A DNA stretch of 8,901 nt, from the NCBI GenBank assembly GCA_005889025.1, contig VBCZ01000271.1, positions 1 through 8,901 on the forward strand. Direction: 5' to 3'. Positions 1-7,246 of this stretch are shown here, piece after piece (position 1 is the stretch's first letter; the number at the start of each line of letters is the position of its first letter). The position numbers were made by a program, and so were the translations under genes. The DNA is from Betaproteobacteria bacterium. GTDB lineage: Bacteria > Pseudomonadota > Gammaproteobacteria > Burkholderiales > Casimicrobiaceae. A model generated the notes under the pieces. The model ran no database searches. It was not told the origin of the DNA and saw only the letters and a list, made by a program, of their open reading frames with translations.

Positions 1-239
1 ACCTTCGCGATTATGGTGTGACGGATTTCCGATTGGTCAAGCGCGCGCGCCGCCGGCGCTCCGCGTTATGCTGTTATCGAACACCGGCGACGTCACGCGG
101 CGACCGCAGGAGCTTCGCCCGCGCGAAGCCGCTCGTAGGACATTGACTGACCTGGCCGGTGGCGGGAACTTCCCTCGCGGCCGGTGCAGTCCAAGTAATG
201 CGCACCCGAAGTCGACTCGACTCACGGAAAGGAACAGCG
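1..239. other. 5' edge region without a recognisable gene
   Basis: No family could be recognised in any frame. In + frame 3 an open stretch runs from the window edge to a TGA at 144-146. Its first residues (LRDYGVTDFRLVKR) look protein-like, but the rest is Arg-rich low-complexity sequence, so it may be the tail of an upstream gene or chance. A GC-rich alternating purine/pyrimidine run lies at about 40-58. The AAGGA at 229-233 is the ribosome binding site of the next gene. No convincing promoter was seen. Confidence 0.4.
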
Positions 240-572
240 ATGAAATCTCTCCAGCTTGCAAGCCTCACGGTGGCGCTCTCATTCGCCGCGTTCGCGGTCA
301 ACGCACAAATGCCGGACCAGCCTTCGTCAAGCCCCGGAAACGGCAGCCAGGACACGCAGCAGCAGTAACTGCAGCTGCCGCAGCACCAACTGCAGCTACC
401 GCAACTGCAGCTGCCCGGCAGCGATCAGCCCGCCAATGAACCATCCGCTCCGTCTGTACCCCAACAGCAGCAGAACGCGCCGTCCCAGGCGCAGCAGGAG
501 AGCGCGCCAAGCGTGCCGGGCACTGCGAACGAGAACAAGGCGGACCCGACGAGCCAGAACAACCCCAAATAG
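240..572 (+). pseudogene. Secreted Gln/Pro-rich small protein, interrupted by an in-frame TAA
   Basis: The ATG at 240 is preceded by AAGGA (229-233) at good spacing. The first 22 residues form a typical Sec signal peptide: Lys at position 2, a hydrophobic stretch LASLTVALSFAAFAV, and an AxA-type cleavage site after VNA. The mature part begins QMPDQPSS and is rich in Gln, Pro, Ser and Asn. The frame stops at TAA 366-368 after 42 residues, but past that stop it stays open to TAG 570-572 with the same composition: LQLPQ-type repeats, then Gln/Pro/Ala/Asn-rich sequence ending QNNPK. The intact gene would encode about 110 residues. The stop aligns with CAA codons in the two neighbouring repeat units, so a C-to-T change at 366 explains it. 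A functional 42-residue secreted peptide cannot be excluded. The family is not recognised; a low-complexity periplasmic or exported protein is all that can be said. Confidence 0.6.
367..415 (+). repeat. Three imperfect short repeats encoding LQLPQ-type units
   Basis: The core AACTGCAGCTNCC occurs three times, starting at 367, 388 and 403. In the protein frame copies 2 and 3 read Q-L-Q-L-P, and copy 1 reads stop-L-Q-L-P. Each unit holds overlapping CTGCAG and CAGCTG palindromes. The unit spacing (21 and 15 bases) keeps the reading frame, as expected for repeat growth inside a coding region. Confidence 0.7.
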
Positions 573-575
573 ACG

Positions 576-605
576 CAGCCGGATTTCACTCTTGGCGTCC
601 GGCTG
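576..605 (+). terminator. Hairpin after the secreted-protein gene, possible terminator
   Basis: CAGCCGGA (576-583) pairs perfectly with TCCGGCTG (598-605) across a 14-base loop, four bases after the TAG at 570-572. No T-tract follows, so it may be a weak or factor-assisted terminator or simply an RNA-stabilising hairpin. Confidence 0.35.
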
Positions 606-805
606 GAAATCGGCTCGGAACACGTCGTCTTGCGGGCGGCGCAAGCCTTATGCCCCGTTCGCGTCGCCCATGCCGGGCGGGTGGTTCGACTCCCCTCGAT
701 AGCACCGCCAATCGCCGGGCCGGGGATGGAACGTCGCTGCCACTCTGCACAAGCGACACGAGCGCGTAAAATCGTTTCCGATCCCTCGAACCACGGCGCA
801 ATCGC

Positions 806-835
806 TTGCGGTGCACGCTTGATGCGGCCTAGTAT
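806..835 (+). promoter_or_regulatory. Possible sigma-70-like promoter for pcm
   Basis: TTGCGG (806-811) and TAGTAT (830-835) are separated by 18 bases. They match the consensus boxes at three and four of six positions. The predicted transcript start would be about 35-40 bases before the pcm ATG. The match is weak and the position is the main support. Confidence 0.25.
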
Positions 836-879
836 CTGACGAACTTTCGCCTCTTCCATTCAATGTGGCGGATGACCCG

Positions 880-1569
880 ATGAACGCGGACGATTTCGCG
901 CCTCTGCGCCAATCCATGATCGCGGAGATTGCCGCTACGGCCATCTATGTGAGTGCGCGGATCGGCAAAGCAGCTTTTGCCGGGCGGGTCATGCAGGTCA
1001 TGAACAAGGTGCCGCGTCACGCCTTTGTGCCCATCGAGCTTCAACCGTATGCCTACGCCAATTCCCCGCTTCCGATCGGCTTCGACAAAACCATCTCTCA
1101 GCCTTTCATCGTCGCCTTGATGACCGACTTGCTGGATCTCCAGCCCACTGACATCGTGCTCGAAATTGGCACCGGGCTGGGGTATCAGGCAGCCATCGTG
1201 GCCGCGCTGGCGAAAAAGGTGTACAGCATCGAAGTCATCGAAGAGTTGTCAGAGCAGGCGAAACAACGATTGAGCCGCTTGGGCTATGCCAACGTCGAAC
1301 TCAGGATCGGCAACGGCTACCATGGCTGGGCCGAACATGCGCCGTTCGATAAGGTGATCGTCACGGCAGCGCCGGACCTGATTCCCACACCGCTGATCGG
1401 TCAGCTCAAGCCCGGCGGCAAAATGGTGATTCCCGCAGGCTTAGCCGATGCTCAGCAACTCATCCTGGTCGAGAAAGACAGCCATGGGAGCGTGAATATG
1501 AAGGAGATCCTTCCCGTGCGATTTTCGCAACTCGAGGGGCCCGACCCACACGCGCGGAATTTTCAATAG
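880..1569 (+). CDS. pcm: Protein-L-isoaspartate O-methyltransferase
   Basis: This cytosolic repair enzyme uses S-adenosylmethionine to methylate isoaspartyl residues in aged proteins, so that they can convert back to aspartate. The 229-residue product fits the family length (about 205-235). Residues 41-80 hold the family core: MNKVPRHAFVP, then TISQPFIVA with the conserved Ser73. AdoMet motif I is VLEIGTGLGYQ (93-103). The acidic residue ending strand 2 is Glu118 in SIEVIEEL. Further family blocks are FDKVIVTAA (156-164) and LKPGGKMVIPAG (176-187). I chose the ATG at 880, which has a weak GGCGG upstream; an in-frame GTG at 865 would add five residues (MADDP). The gene stands alone, with 185 bases to the next gene. 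Confidence 0.93.
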   Translation: MNADDFAPLRQSMIAEIAATAIYVSARIGKAAFAGRVMQVMNKVPRHAFVPIELQPYAYANSPLPIGFDKTISQPFIVALMTDLLDLQPTDIVLEIGTGLGYQAAIVAALAKKVYSIEVIEELSEQAKQRLSRLGYANVELRIGNGYHGWAEHAPFDKVIVTAAPDLIPTPLIGQLKPGGKMVIPAGLADAQQLILVEKDSHGSVNMKEILPVRFSQLEGPDPHARNFQ

Positions 1570-1754
1570 GCGTGCGAAGCTGGTAGGCCGACGGGACGCA
1601 CACAACGGCCCCATGGCTTAAGGCTGAACACAACCGATCAAGCGGCGAAGCGCGACGGGATCTCCAGAGGAACGCGAAACGAGACGGTCGCGTCCGGCAA
1701 AAGGCTTCAGAAGCTCCGTCGCGAAAGCAGCTGCGCCACTTAAGGGAGTCCAGC

Positions 1755-2063
1755 ATGCGCGTCCTTCGCTCGCTCGGTATCGCCGCCCTGCTACTGTGCC
1801 TGGCGGCCTGTGGCTCGCGTCTGAATCAGGAGAATTTCGACAAGATTCACGACGGCATGTCGCAAAAGGAAGTGCGAGAAATTCTGGGCGACCCCGTCGA
1901 CGCCGAGGGCCGCAGTTTCCTCGGGCTCTCGACTGGCGAGGCCGTCTGGAAGGACGACAAGACCACCATCACCGTGCACTTCTTGAATGACAAAGTGGTA
2001 AGCAAGCGCATGTCCTCGACCGGAAAGAAGGAGTCTTCGCAGAAGGACAAGGATTCAGGCTAA
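1755..2063 (+). CDS. Small outer-membrane-type lipoprotein, DUF3862/BamE-like
   Basis: The 102-residue product starts with a lipoprotein signal peptide: MRVLRSLG, a hydrophobic core, then the lipobox LAAC with the lipidated Cys19. The mature part has the DUF3862/SmpA-OmlA-BamE fold signature: NFDKIHDGMSQKEVREILGD at 27-46 (two helices ending in the LGxP turn), then predicted strands ending WKDDKTTITVHFLNDKVVSK (65-84). The C-terminus is a Lys/Ser/Asp-rich tail. There is no lysine or arginine bias that would mark a DNA binder; an envelope role is expected, but true BamE is usually longer, so calling it bamE would overreach. AGGGAG lies seven bases before the ATG. It ends 31 bases before the DUF3182 gene and may be co-transcribed with it. 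Confidence 0.85.
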   Translation: MRVLRSLGIAALLLCLAACGSRLNQENFDKIHDGMSQKEVREILGDPVDAEGRSFLGLSTGEAVWKDDKTTITVHFLNDKVVSKRMSSTGKKESSQKDKDSG

Positions 2064-2094
2064 CCGGGAAGACAGGCCCGGAAAGTTCTGGCCG

Positions 2095-3207
2095 ATGACG
2101 CACCGACCCGAGCCGGGTGGCACGGTCGTCACCTATTCGTGCCGTGCCTCTCGGCATCACGAAAGCGTGACACTGCACGAACTCGCACGCAGGCTCGCGT
2201 CAATCAAGGGCTATGACTTCGCCGAAGAATTCGACCGTTCGCGCCGTTACTTAAGCCCCTTGTATTTCGTACCGAACGACACGCTGATCGGGCTGGACGC
2301 GGCACGGAACTTGGGGATAAAAGGCGAGCAGGATTTGTTCGGCGGTGTCGTGCCGTTTGCTTTCGCCATCACGAAGGCGATCACCCACCCGCTGCCCGAA
2401 GCCGACTCACGCTCGCCCGATGGATGGTCTCCGGAGTTCGCGAACCGTGTACGCGACGTGGTACTCCCAGGCTACTCCGCTTTCGCGACGCGCGATGCGC
2501 GAACCGCCGGTGTGCGGCTGCTTGCGCTGGGCCGCGTTCGCATCAAACATCCAAGCGGAATCGGCGGGCTGGGACAGTTCGTCGTTGACGACGAACAGAC
2601 GCTCGATGCGCGGCTCCAGTCCCTTAGCGACGATGTCCTCGGCCGCGAAGGCCTGGTGCTCGAACAGGATTTGACGGAGGCGGTCACGCGCAGCGTTGGC
2701 CAGGTGTGCGTCGGCCATATACGCGCAAGTTATTGCGGCATGCAGCGGCTCACCACCAACCATCGCGGCGAGCACGTATACGGCGGCTCCGACCTGATTG
2801 TCGCCCGTGGCGATTTTGACCGACTGCTGGCGCTCACGCTTGCGCCGGAAGTCGAGATCGCTGTTGCCCAGGCGCGCCAATACCACGACGCCGCGCTGAC
2901 GTCGTTTCGTGGCATGTTCGCATCGCGCTGCAACTACGATGTTGTGCAAGGAGTCGATAACAAAGGGCAATGGCGCTCGGGCGTGTTGGAGCAGTCCTGG
3001 CGCATGGGCGGCGCGAGCGGGGCGGAAGTCGCCGCGCTGGAAGCTTTTCTCACGGATGCAACGCTCGATGTCATCCGCGCATCAACAACCGAAGTGTATG
3101 CTATCGGGTCGGTTCCGCGCGATGCCGTGGTGTATTTCCGTGACATCGACGAGCACGCGGGCGCCATGACCAAATACGCGCGCATCGAGTCCTATGCCAA
3201 CCCGTGA
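2095..3207 (+). CDS. DUF3182 family protein, ATP-grasp-like
   Basis: The 370-residue protein has no signal peptide or membrane segment, so it is probably cytosolic. I recognise it as DUF3182, a proteobacterial family of unknown function. Several stretches resemble ATP-grasp enzymes: RVRIKHPSGIGGLGQFVV (148-164) looks like the nucleotide-binding Lys plus Gly-rich loop (Lys151), GLVLEQDL (186-193) like the hinge that ends in an acidic residue (Glu190), and SRCNYDVVQG (277-286) with GVLEQSWRMGGAS (296-308) like the metal-binding acidic residues (Asp282, Glu299). The N-terminal part resembles a pre-ATP-grasp domain (LIGLDAARNLGI, 64-75). These assignments are inference from motif spacing. A ligase joining a carboxylate to an amine or thiol would be the expected chemistry, but the substrate is unknown. 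The stop lies 14 bases inside the next gene, an alpha/beta hydrolase, so the two are probably translationally coupled and work together. GGAAAG lies about nine bases before the ATG. Confidence 0.8.
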   Translation: MTHRPEPGGTVVTYSCRASRHHESVTLHELARRLASIKGYDFAEEFDRSRRYLSPLYFVPNDTLIGLDAARNLGIKGEQDLFGGVVPFAFAITKAITHPLPEADSRSPDGWSPEFANRVRDVVLPGYSAFATRDARTAGVRLLALGRVRIKHPSGIGGLGQFVVDDEQTLDARLQSLSDDVLGREGLVLEQDLTEAVTRSVGQVCVGHIRASYCGMQRLTTNHRGEHVYGGSDLIVARGDFDRLLALTLAPEVEIAVAQARQYHDAALTSFRGMFASRCNYDVVQGVDNKGQWRSGVLEQSWRMGGASGAEVAALEAFLTDATLDVIRASTTEVYAIGSVPRDAVVYFRDIDEHAGAMTKYARIESYANP

Positions 3208-3988
3208 CCAGACGATCGATGTCGTAGTCGGCGATGGGCACGTTTCCGGAACGCTCATCACCCCCGGCACCCAGATTCCAGGCGTATTGTTCGTGCATGG
3301 GTGGGGCGGCAGCCAGCAGCAATATCTCGCACGCGCGCGGGAAGTTGCCGCGCTCGGATGCGTATGCCTCACCTTCGACTTGCGCGGGCACGCGGCAACC
3401 AGCGCGCAATTCGAGAAGGTTTCGCGCGAACAGAATCTGGTCGATGTGGTGGCGGCCTACGATGTGCTGGTCGGCAATCCCAACGTCGACAGTTCCGCCA
3501 TCGCCGTGGTGGGCAGCAGTTACGGCGGCTACCTGGCCGCGATCCTCACCTCCATGCGTGCCGTTAAATGGCTGGCGCTGCGTGCACCGGCCTTGTACCT
3601 CGATGGCGGCTGGGAGTTGCCCAAGCGGCAATTGCACCGCGACAATGATCTGGTCGCATATCGGCAGAACCTGGTTCCACCGGCAGACAATCGCGCGCTG
3701 CGCGCCTGTATGACATTTCAAGGCGACGTGCTTGTAATCGAGTCGGAAAACGACAGCGTGGTACCGCATGCGGTGATCAGCAGCTATGTGGAGGCATGCA
3801 CGCGAGCCCATTCGCTTACCTCCCGCGTGATTCGGGGCGCAGACCACGGATTGTCCGATGAGGACGCGCAGCGTTCATACACCTCGCTGCTGGTCAACTG
3901 GATGACCGAAATGGTCCAGGGCGCGCGAGCCGACACCAGGATCGCGCCGACGAACGCGCCGCAGCCGAGCTCTCGGGAATCGGCGTAG
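3194..3988 (+). CDS. Alpha/beta hydrolase, dienelactone/S9-peptidase-like
   Basis: The 264-residue protein belongs to the alpha/beta-hydrolase fold. HGWGG (35-39) forms the oxyanion region. The nucleophile elbow is GSSYGG with Ser109. The likely acid is Asp187 in ESENDSVVP, and the catalytic His218 lies in GADHGL, so the triad is complete and correctly ordered. FDLRGHAAT (61-69) is the typical strand 4 segment. No signal peptide is seen, so it is probably cytosolic. The substrate (ester, amide or peptide) cannot be told from sequence. The gene starts inside the end of the DUF3182 gene, which suggests a shared pathway, for example one enzyme making and the other cleaving a bond; that is speculation. 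The last 25 residues are a low-complexity Ala/Pro/Ser-rich tail outside the fold. Confidence 0.9.
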   Translation: MPTRDQTIDVVVGDGHVSGTLITPGTQIPGVLFVHGWGGSQQQYLARAREVAALGCVCLTFDLRGHAATSAQFEKVSREQNLVDVVAAYDVLVGNPNVDSSAIAVVGSSYGGYLAAILTSMRAVKWLALRAPALYLDGGWELPKRQLHRDNDLVAYRQNLVPPADNRALRACMTFQGDVLVIESENDSVVPHAVISSYVEACTRAHSLTSRVIRGADHGLSDEDAQRSYTSLLVNWMTEMVQGARADTRIAPTNAPQPSSRESA

Positions 3989-4072
3989 GCGCACGAATCC
4001 GTCCGCGCCCGCGGCGCCACCAGCGCGGAGCGGGTATTGCGGTGCCCGTGTCCCCTTCGACTCCCGGGGTAG

Positions 4073-5356
4073 CTAAACCGAACTCCTCACGGTCCAATCC
4101 ACGCTCTTCGGACGCCCGTCGAGATGGAGCGTGGCCGTGGCTGCCGGGGTTTCCGCAATGACGCGTCCGGCGCGGAATACCTTGAGCCGTGCCGCGCGCA
4201 CGCGAATGGCTTCGACCGGATCGCGCGCCTGCAGAAGCACGAAGTCCGCGCGGCAGCCGGGCGCGATCCCATAGCCGTCGAGAGCGAGGATGCGCGCCGG
4301 GTTCGCGGTGACCGCGGCGAAGCACGCACGCATCGCGTCCACGCCGGTCATTTGCGCCACATGCAAACCCATTGCGGCGACTTCGAGCATGTCGCCGCTG
4401 CCCAGCGCGTACCACGGATCCATCACACAATCGTGGCCGAACGCGACGTTGACGTCGGCTGCCATGAGCTCCGGCACCCGGGTCATGCCGCGGCGCTTGG
4501 GGTAAGTGTCGTGCCGGCCCTGGAGCGTGATATTGATCAGCGGATTGGCGATCGCATGCACGCCTGCTTCACGGATCAGCGGAATCAGCTTCGACACGTA
4601 ATAGTTGTCCATCGAGTGCATCGACGTAAGGTGCGAGCCGGCTACGCGGCCTTGCATCCCCAGCCGCCGCGTGTGAAACGCCAGCGTTTCGATGTGGCGT
4701 GACATCGGATCGTCGGTTTCATCGCAGTGCATGTCTACCGGACAGCCGCGCTCCGCCGCCAGGTTGCACAGAATGCGGATCGATTCCGCGCCTTCGGCCA
4801 TCGTGCGCTCGAAATGTGGAATTCCGCCGGTCACGTCCACGCCCATTGCCAGCGCGCGCTTCAAGTTGTCGAGGGCGCCCGGGCTGCGCAGAACACCGTC
4901 CTGCGGAAACGCCACCAGCTGCAGGTCGAGATAAGGCTTCACCTGCTCGCGCACGTGCAGGAGCGCTTCGACCGCGAGCAGCCGCGGGTCGCAGATGTCG
5001 ACATGCGAGCGAATCGCGAGCAGGCCCTTCGCCACCGCCCAGTCGCAATAGCTAAGCGCACGCTCGACCAGCGCTTCCTGCGTGAGCAGCGGTTTCAGTT
5101 CGCCCCATAGCGCGATACCCTCGAGAAGCGTTCCGCTCCGGTTCATGCGCGGCAGGCCGTAGGTTAGCGTCGAGTCCATGTGAAAATGGGCATCGACGAA
5201 AGGAGGCGAGAGCAAGTATCCATCGGCGTCCAGCACATGCGCCGCAGCGGCAGATAAGCGCGGTGCGACGTCGACGATCCGCCCCTCGGTGACGAGCACA
5301 TCGCAGCCCGTGCGGCCATCGGGCAGCGTCGCATTGCGGATGAGCAAGTCGGCCAT
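4073..5356 (-). CDS. codA: Cytosine deaminase (amidohydrolase)
   Basis: This metal-dependent enzyme hydrolyses cytosine to uracil and ammonia in the cytosol. The 427-residue product equals E. coli CodA in length, and its active-site residues align with a constant offset of four: HFH (His57, His59), FPQDG (Gln152), HCDE (His210, Glu213), SHLTSMHS (His242) and GHD (Asp309). These supply the metal ligands and the proton shuttle. The residue matching E. coli Asp314 is Cys310, in GHDCVMDPWY. Substrate range could therefore differ, for example toward other amino-pyrimidines or isoguanine-type rings. I start at MADLLIRN (ATG at 5356); the frame stays open upstream, but there it overlaps the upp end out of frame. 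Ten bases separate it from the upp stop and no clear Shine-Dalgarno is visible, so translation may depend on coupling. In this cluster it supplies uracil to the URC route. Confidence 0.9.
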   Translation of the reverse strand: MADLLIRNATLPDGRTGCDVLVTEGRIVDVAPRLSAAAAHVLDADGYLLSPPFVDAHFHMDSTLTYGLPRMNRSGTLLEGIALWGELKPLLTQEALVERALSYCDWAVAKGLLAIRSHVDICDPRLLAVEALLHVREQVKPYLDLQLVAFPQDGVLRSPGALDNLKRALAMGVDVTGGIPHFERTMAEGAESIRILCNLAAERGCPVDMHCDETDDPMSRHIETLAFHTRRLGMQGRVAGSHLTSMHSMDNYYVSKLIPLIREAGVHAIANPLINITLQGRHDTYPKRRGMTRVPELMAADVNVAFGHDCVMDPWYALGSGDMLEVAAMGLHVAQMTGVDAMRACFAAVTANPARILALDGYGIAPGCRADFVLLQARDPVEAIRVRAARLKVFRAGRVIAETPAATATLHLDGRPKSVDWTVRSSV

Positions 5357-5366
5357 CGGGGGCAAG

Positions 5367-5988
5367 TCACTTGGTGCCGAAGATGCGGTCCCCGGCATCG
5401 CCCAACCCCGGGACGATGTAGCCATGGTCGTTGAGCTGCCGGTCGATCGCGGCGGTGTAGAGCGGGACGTCCGGATGCGCGGCCCGGAAGGTTGCGATCC
5501 CTTCCGGGCAAGACACGAGGCAGACGAAGCGGATGCTGCGTGGCCTCGCCTCCTTCAGACGCTCCACGGCAGCGACCGCGGAGTTGCCCGTGGCGAGCAT
5601 CGCCGCCGGGCATCTTGAAGTAATACTCGACGGCGACCAGCGACTTGGGTTCGCGGTACAAGCCGACATGCCCGACGCGCGCACCGGGAACAACCGACAG
5701 GAACCCGTCGAGAAGACCTGTCCCCGCGCGCAGGATCGGCACGAACACGAGCTTCTTGCCGTCGATGAGCCTGGAATGCATGGTCTCCATCGGCGTTTCG
5801 ATCACGATCTCGTGCATCGATACGTCACGGGTGACTTCGTAGGCCATCAGCGACCCGATTTCGTTCAGGAGCCGCCGGAAGCTCGTGGTGCTGGTCTCCT
5901 TCTTGCGCAAGAGCGTGAGCTTGTGCTGGACGAGAGGATGGTCGATGACGTGGACGTTATGCGCCGTGCTGTTTTCCTCATGCGCCAT
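5367..5988 (-). pseudogene. upp: Uracil phosphoribosyltransferase, frameshifted by an internal deletion
   Basis: The intact enzyme joins uracil and PRPP to give UMP, the URC6 step. Residues 1-127 match the family N-terminus, with HPLVQHKLTLLRKKETSTTSFR (17-38), VPILRAGTGLLDG (83-95), GLYREP (109-114) and VEYYFKMP (120-127). Only seven bases later (5601-5607), in another frame, the family resumes at MLATGNSA and runs 77 residues to the usual end, YIVPGLGDAGDRIFGTK. Relatives have 12-13 residues between those points, ending in a VVDP-type stretch. About 29 or 32 bases are therefore missing, including the first part of the PRPP-binding loop. As written, the frame reads on past the codA start to 5164 with unrelated sequence. 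The start ATG at 5988 follows AGGAAA and sits in a 21-base duplication. Fifty-two bases separate it from URC4. An assembly or sequencing fault is the alternative. Confidence 0.88.
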
Positions 5989-5998
5989 GCTGTTTTCC
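5957..5998 (-). repeat. 21-base tandem duplication over the upp ribosome binding site and start
   Basis: Two adjacent 21-base copies (5957-5977 and 5978-5998) differ at two positions. On the coding strand both contain AGGAAAACAGC followed by ATG in the upstream copy and ACG in the downstream copy. In protein terms this reads ENSMAHE then ENSTAHN. The duplication doubles the ribosome binding site; only the upstream copy keeps a start codon, so the present protein carries seven extra N-terminal residues. Confidence 0.85.
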
Positions 5999-6040
5999 TT
6001 CCAAGCCGTTTGCGCTTGTTCTTCTTCCGAATGTTCGAAA

Positions 6041-7246
6041 TCAGAAGACCGTTCCGTCGCTGTCGATCGAAAGCGGAGGGTCCCCGGCGCGAAGCTCTGC
6101 GGCGAGCTCGCGTCCGGCCGCCCACGTTCCGCCTTCGAGGATGCACGCCAGCGGCAGCGCGGGAGCGCCAAGGCGCGCGCGGATGCGTGGCAAGAGTTCG
6201 TCGATCAAAGCCACCGTCAGCGCCCGCCACTCGATGACGAGCTCGTCGCCGACGTCCCACGTGCGTGCGAGCGCCGCCGCGTCGACGAGCTGCAGCACGC
6301 CGGTATCCAGCAGCAATCCGCCCAGCGCAGTAAGATGGTCGCGGTCCGTCACGGTGATCCCCGCCCACTCGAAGGGTTCGAACAGCGAATAGGCAAGCCA
6401 CTGCGAGAGCTTGTGCAGCGGGACCCAGCCCGCAGTGGGGCCACTGCCTCCCGCGTGCGGATGACGCCAAACGTCACCGAGAGGCACGCCGTCGGGCGCG
6501 CTAACGGAGCGCCAGATCGAGCCGAGGCCGTCGAGCAACGCCTCCAGCAGTGTCGATGCGGAAACTGCCCGGCGCGTTGCCGGGAGGGTGTCGAACAGCG
6601 CGCCCGGGCGCGCCGTATCGCCGAACGCGTCGCGCTGGATGAGGAGTGCGCTGCCCAAACGGCGCAGGAGCGCCGCGCGGCCGCCGAGCCCCAGCAGCGG
6701 ATTGGAAGTCCCGGCCTGGAACAGACCCGCGAGCGTCGCCGCATCCATCGCAGCAAGCGCAGAAGCGTCGACCCGCAGCGGATCGTCCGGCCGCGCGGAG
6801 AACGCGCCGCGCATGAATGCACGAAAGCTCGCCACAGCGAGCCCCTCCGAGCGCGTGTAGCGCTGTCCCGATTCGGCTTCGACAAAACTCCATGCCGCAC
6901 CCGCGCCGGCATCCAGCAGGACGCTCGCCACCGTAAGGTCAATATGAGCACGCGCGCGGTCGGCGACGCCGCGCCCGGCGAGCGCGCGATCGAGCTCCGC
7001 TTTGCGATCGATGCCCCCGGCCTCGAAGTGCCGCCAGCGGCTGTGGTAGGGCACGTCGAGATGCGGATAGCGACGGCGCGTCACCGCCGCAACCCTGGCC
7101 GCCGTAGCATCCAGACGCGTGCGATCGATGCGGAAATGACGCGACCGGCCGGCGGTCGCTGCGGCGGCGATGTTGCGGCACCGCTCGCGAATCGTCGCCG
7201 CCGATTTGAGTGCCGCGGCCGGCTCCTCCCGCAACGCCAGACTCAC
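6041..7246 (-). CDS. urc4: URC4/urg3 family uracil-catabolism protein (DUF1688)
   Basis: URC4 acts in the URC route of uracil breakdown; in yeast, mutants lacking it accumulate ribosylurea, so it is thought to act on ribosylurea or its phosphate. The chemistry is unproven. The 401-residue cytosolic protein shows family stretches YHSRWRHFEAGG (67-78), DLTVASVLLDAGAGAAWSF (103-121), RSEGLAVASFRAF (132-144), FQAGTSNPLLGLGGR (176-190), GDVWRHP (257-263) and VPLHKLSQWLAYSLFEPFEW (275-294). It starts with GTG at 7246, sharing GTGA with the URC1 stop, so the two are coupled. At 305-313 the sequence reads LTALGGLLL, where I recall LTGLxEYRNGGLLxD in relatives, so about five residues may be missing. 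The DUF1688 call itself rests on recalled motifs plus its place next to URC1 and upp. Confidence 0.85.
   Translation of the reverse strand: MSLALREEPAAALKSAATIRERCRNIAAAATAGRSRHFRIDRTRLDATAARVAAVTRRRYPHLDVPYHSRWRHFEAGGIDRKAELDRALAGRGVADRARAHIDLTVASVLLDAGAGAAWSFVEAESGQRYTRSEGLAVASFRAFMRGAFSARPDDPLRVDASALAAMDAATLAGLFQAGTSNPLLGLGGRAALLRRLGSALLIQRDAFGDTARPGALFDTLPATRRAVSASTLLEALLDGLGSIWRSVSAPDGVPLGDVWRHPHAGGSGPTAGWVPLHKLSQWLAYSLFEPFEWAGITVTDRDHLTALGGLLLDTGVLQLVDAAALARTWDVGDELVIEWRALTVALIDELLPRIRARLGAPALPLACILEGGTWAAGRELAAELRAGDPPLSIDSDGTVF

Larger units (their letters stand above)
573..879. other. Intergenic region between the secreted protein and pcm
   Basis: About 300 bases with no supported gene; the open frames here lack coding character or known motifs. 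It contains a hairpin just after the upstream stop (576-605), a tRNA T-arm-like stretch (681-710) that does not fold into a full tRNA, and a weak sigma-70-like promoter (806-835) in a suitable place for pcm. Confidence 0.5.

Noticed and set aside
143..171. TTGACT (143-148) as a promoter for the secreted protein gene
   Set aside because: The -35 match is good, but no acceptable -10 box occurs at 16-18 bases spacing.
681..710. Possible tRNA 3' end (GGTTCGACT followed by a GCCA-like end)
   Set aside because: From the TTCGACT loop, the terminal CCA falls out of register, the T stem has a mismatch, and no matching 5' acceptor half lies 70-80 bases upstream.
3101..3847. 248-codon - strand frame
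   Set aside because: It is antisense to the hydrolase, which has a complete catalytic triad, and has no motifs of its own.
3989..4072. Bidirectional terminator between the convergent genes
   Set aside because: GC-rich, but no clean hairpin with a T-tract was found on either strand.
5164..6171. 335-codon - strand frame as a single gene
   Set aside because: Residues 62-188 are upp; the part before is the URC4 end in another frame and the part after is upp and codA out of frame.
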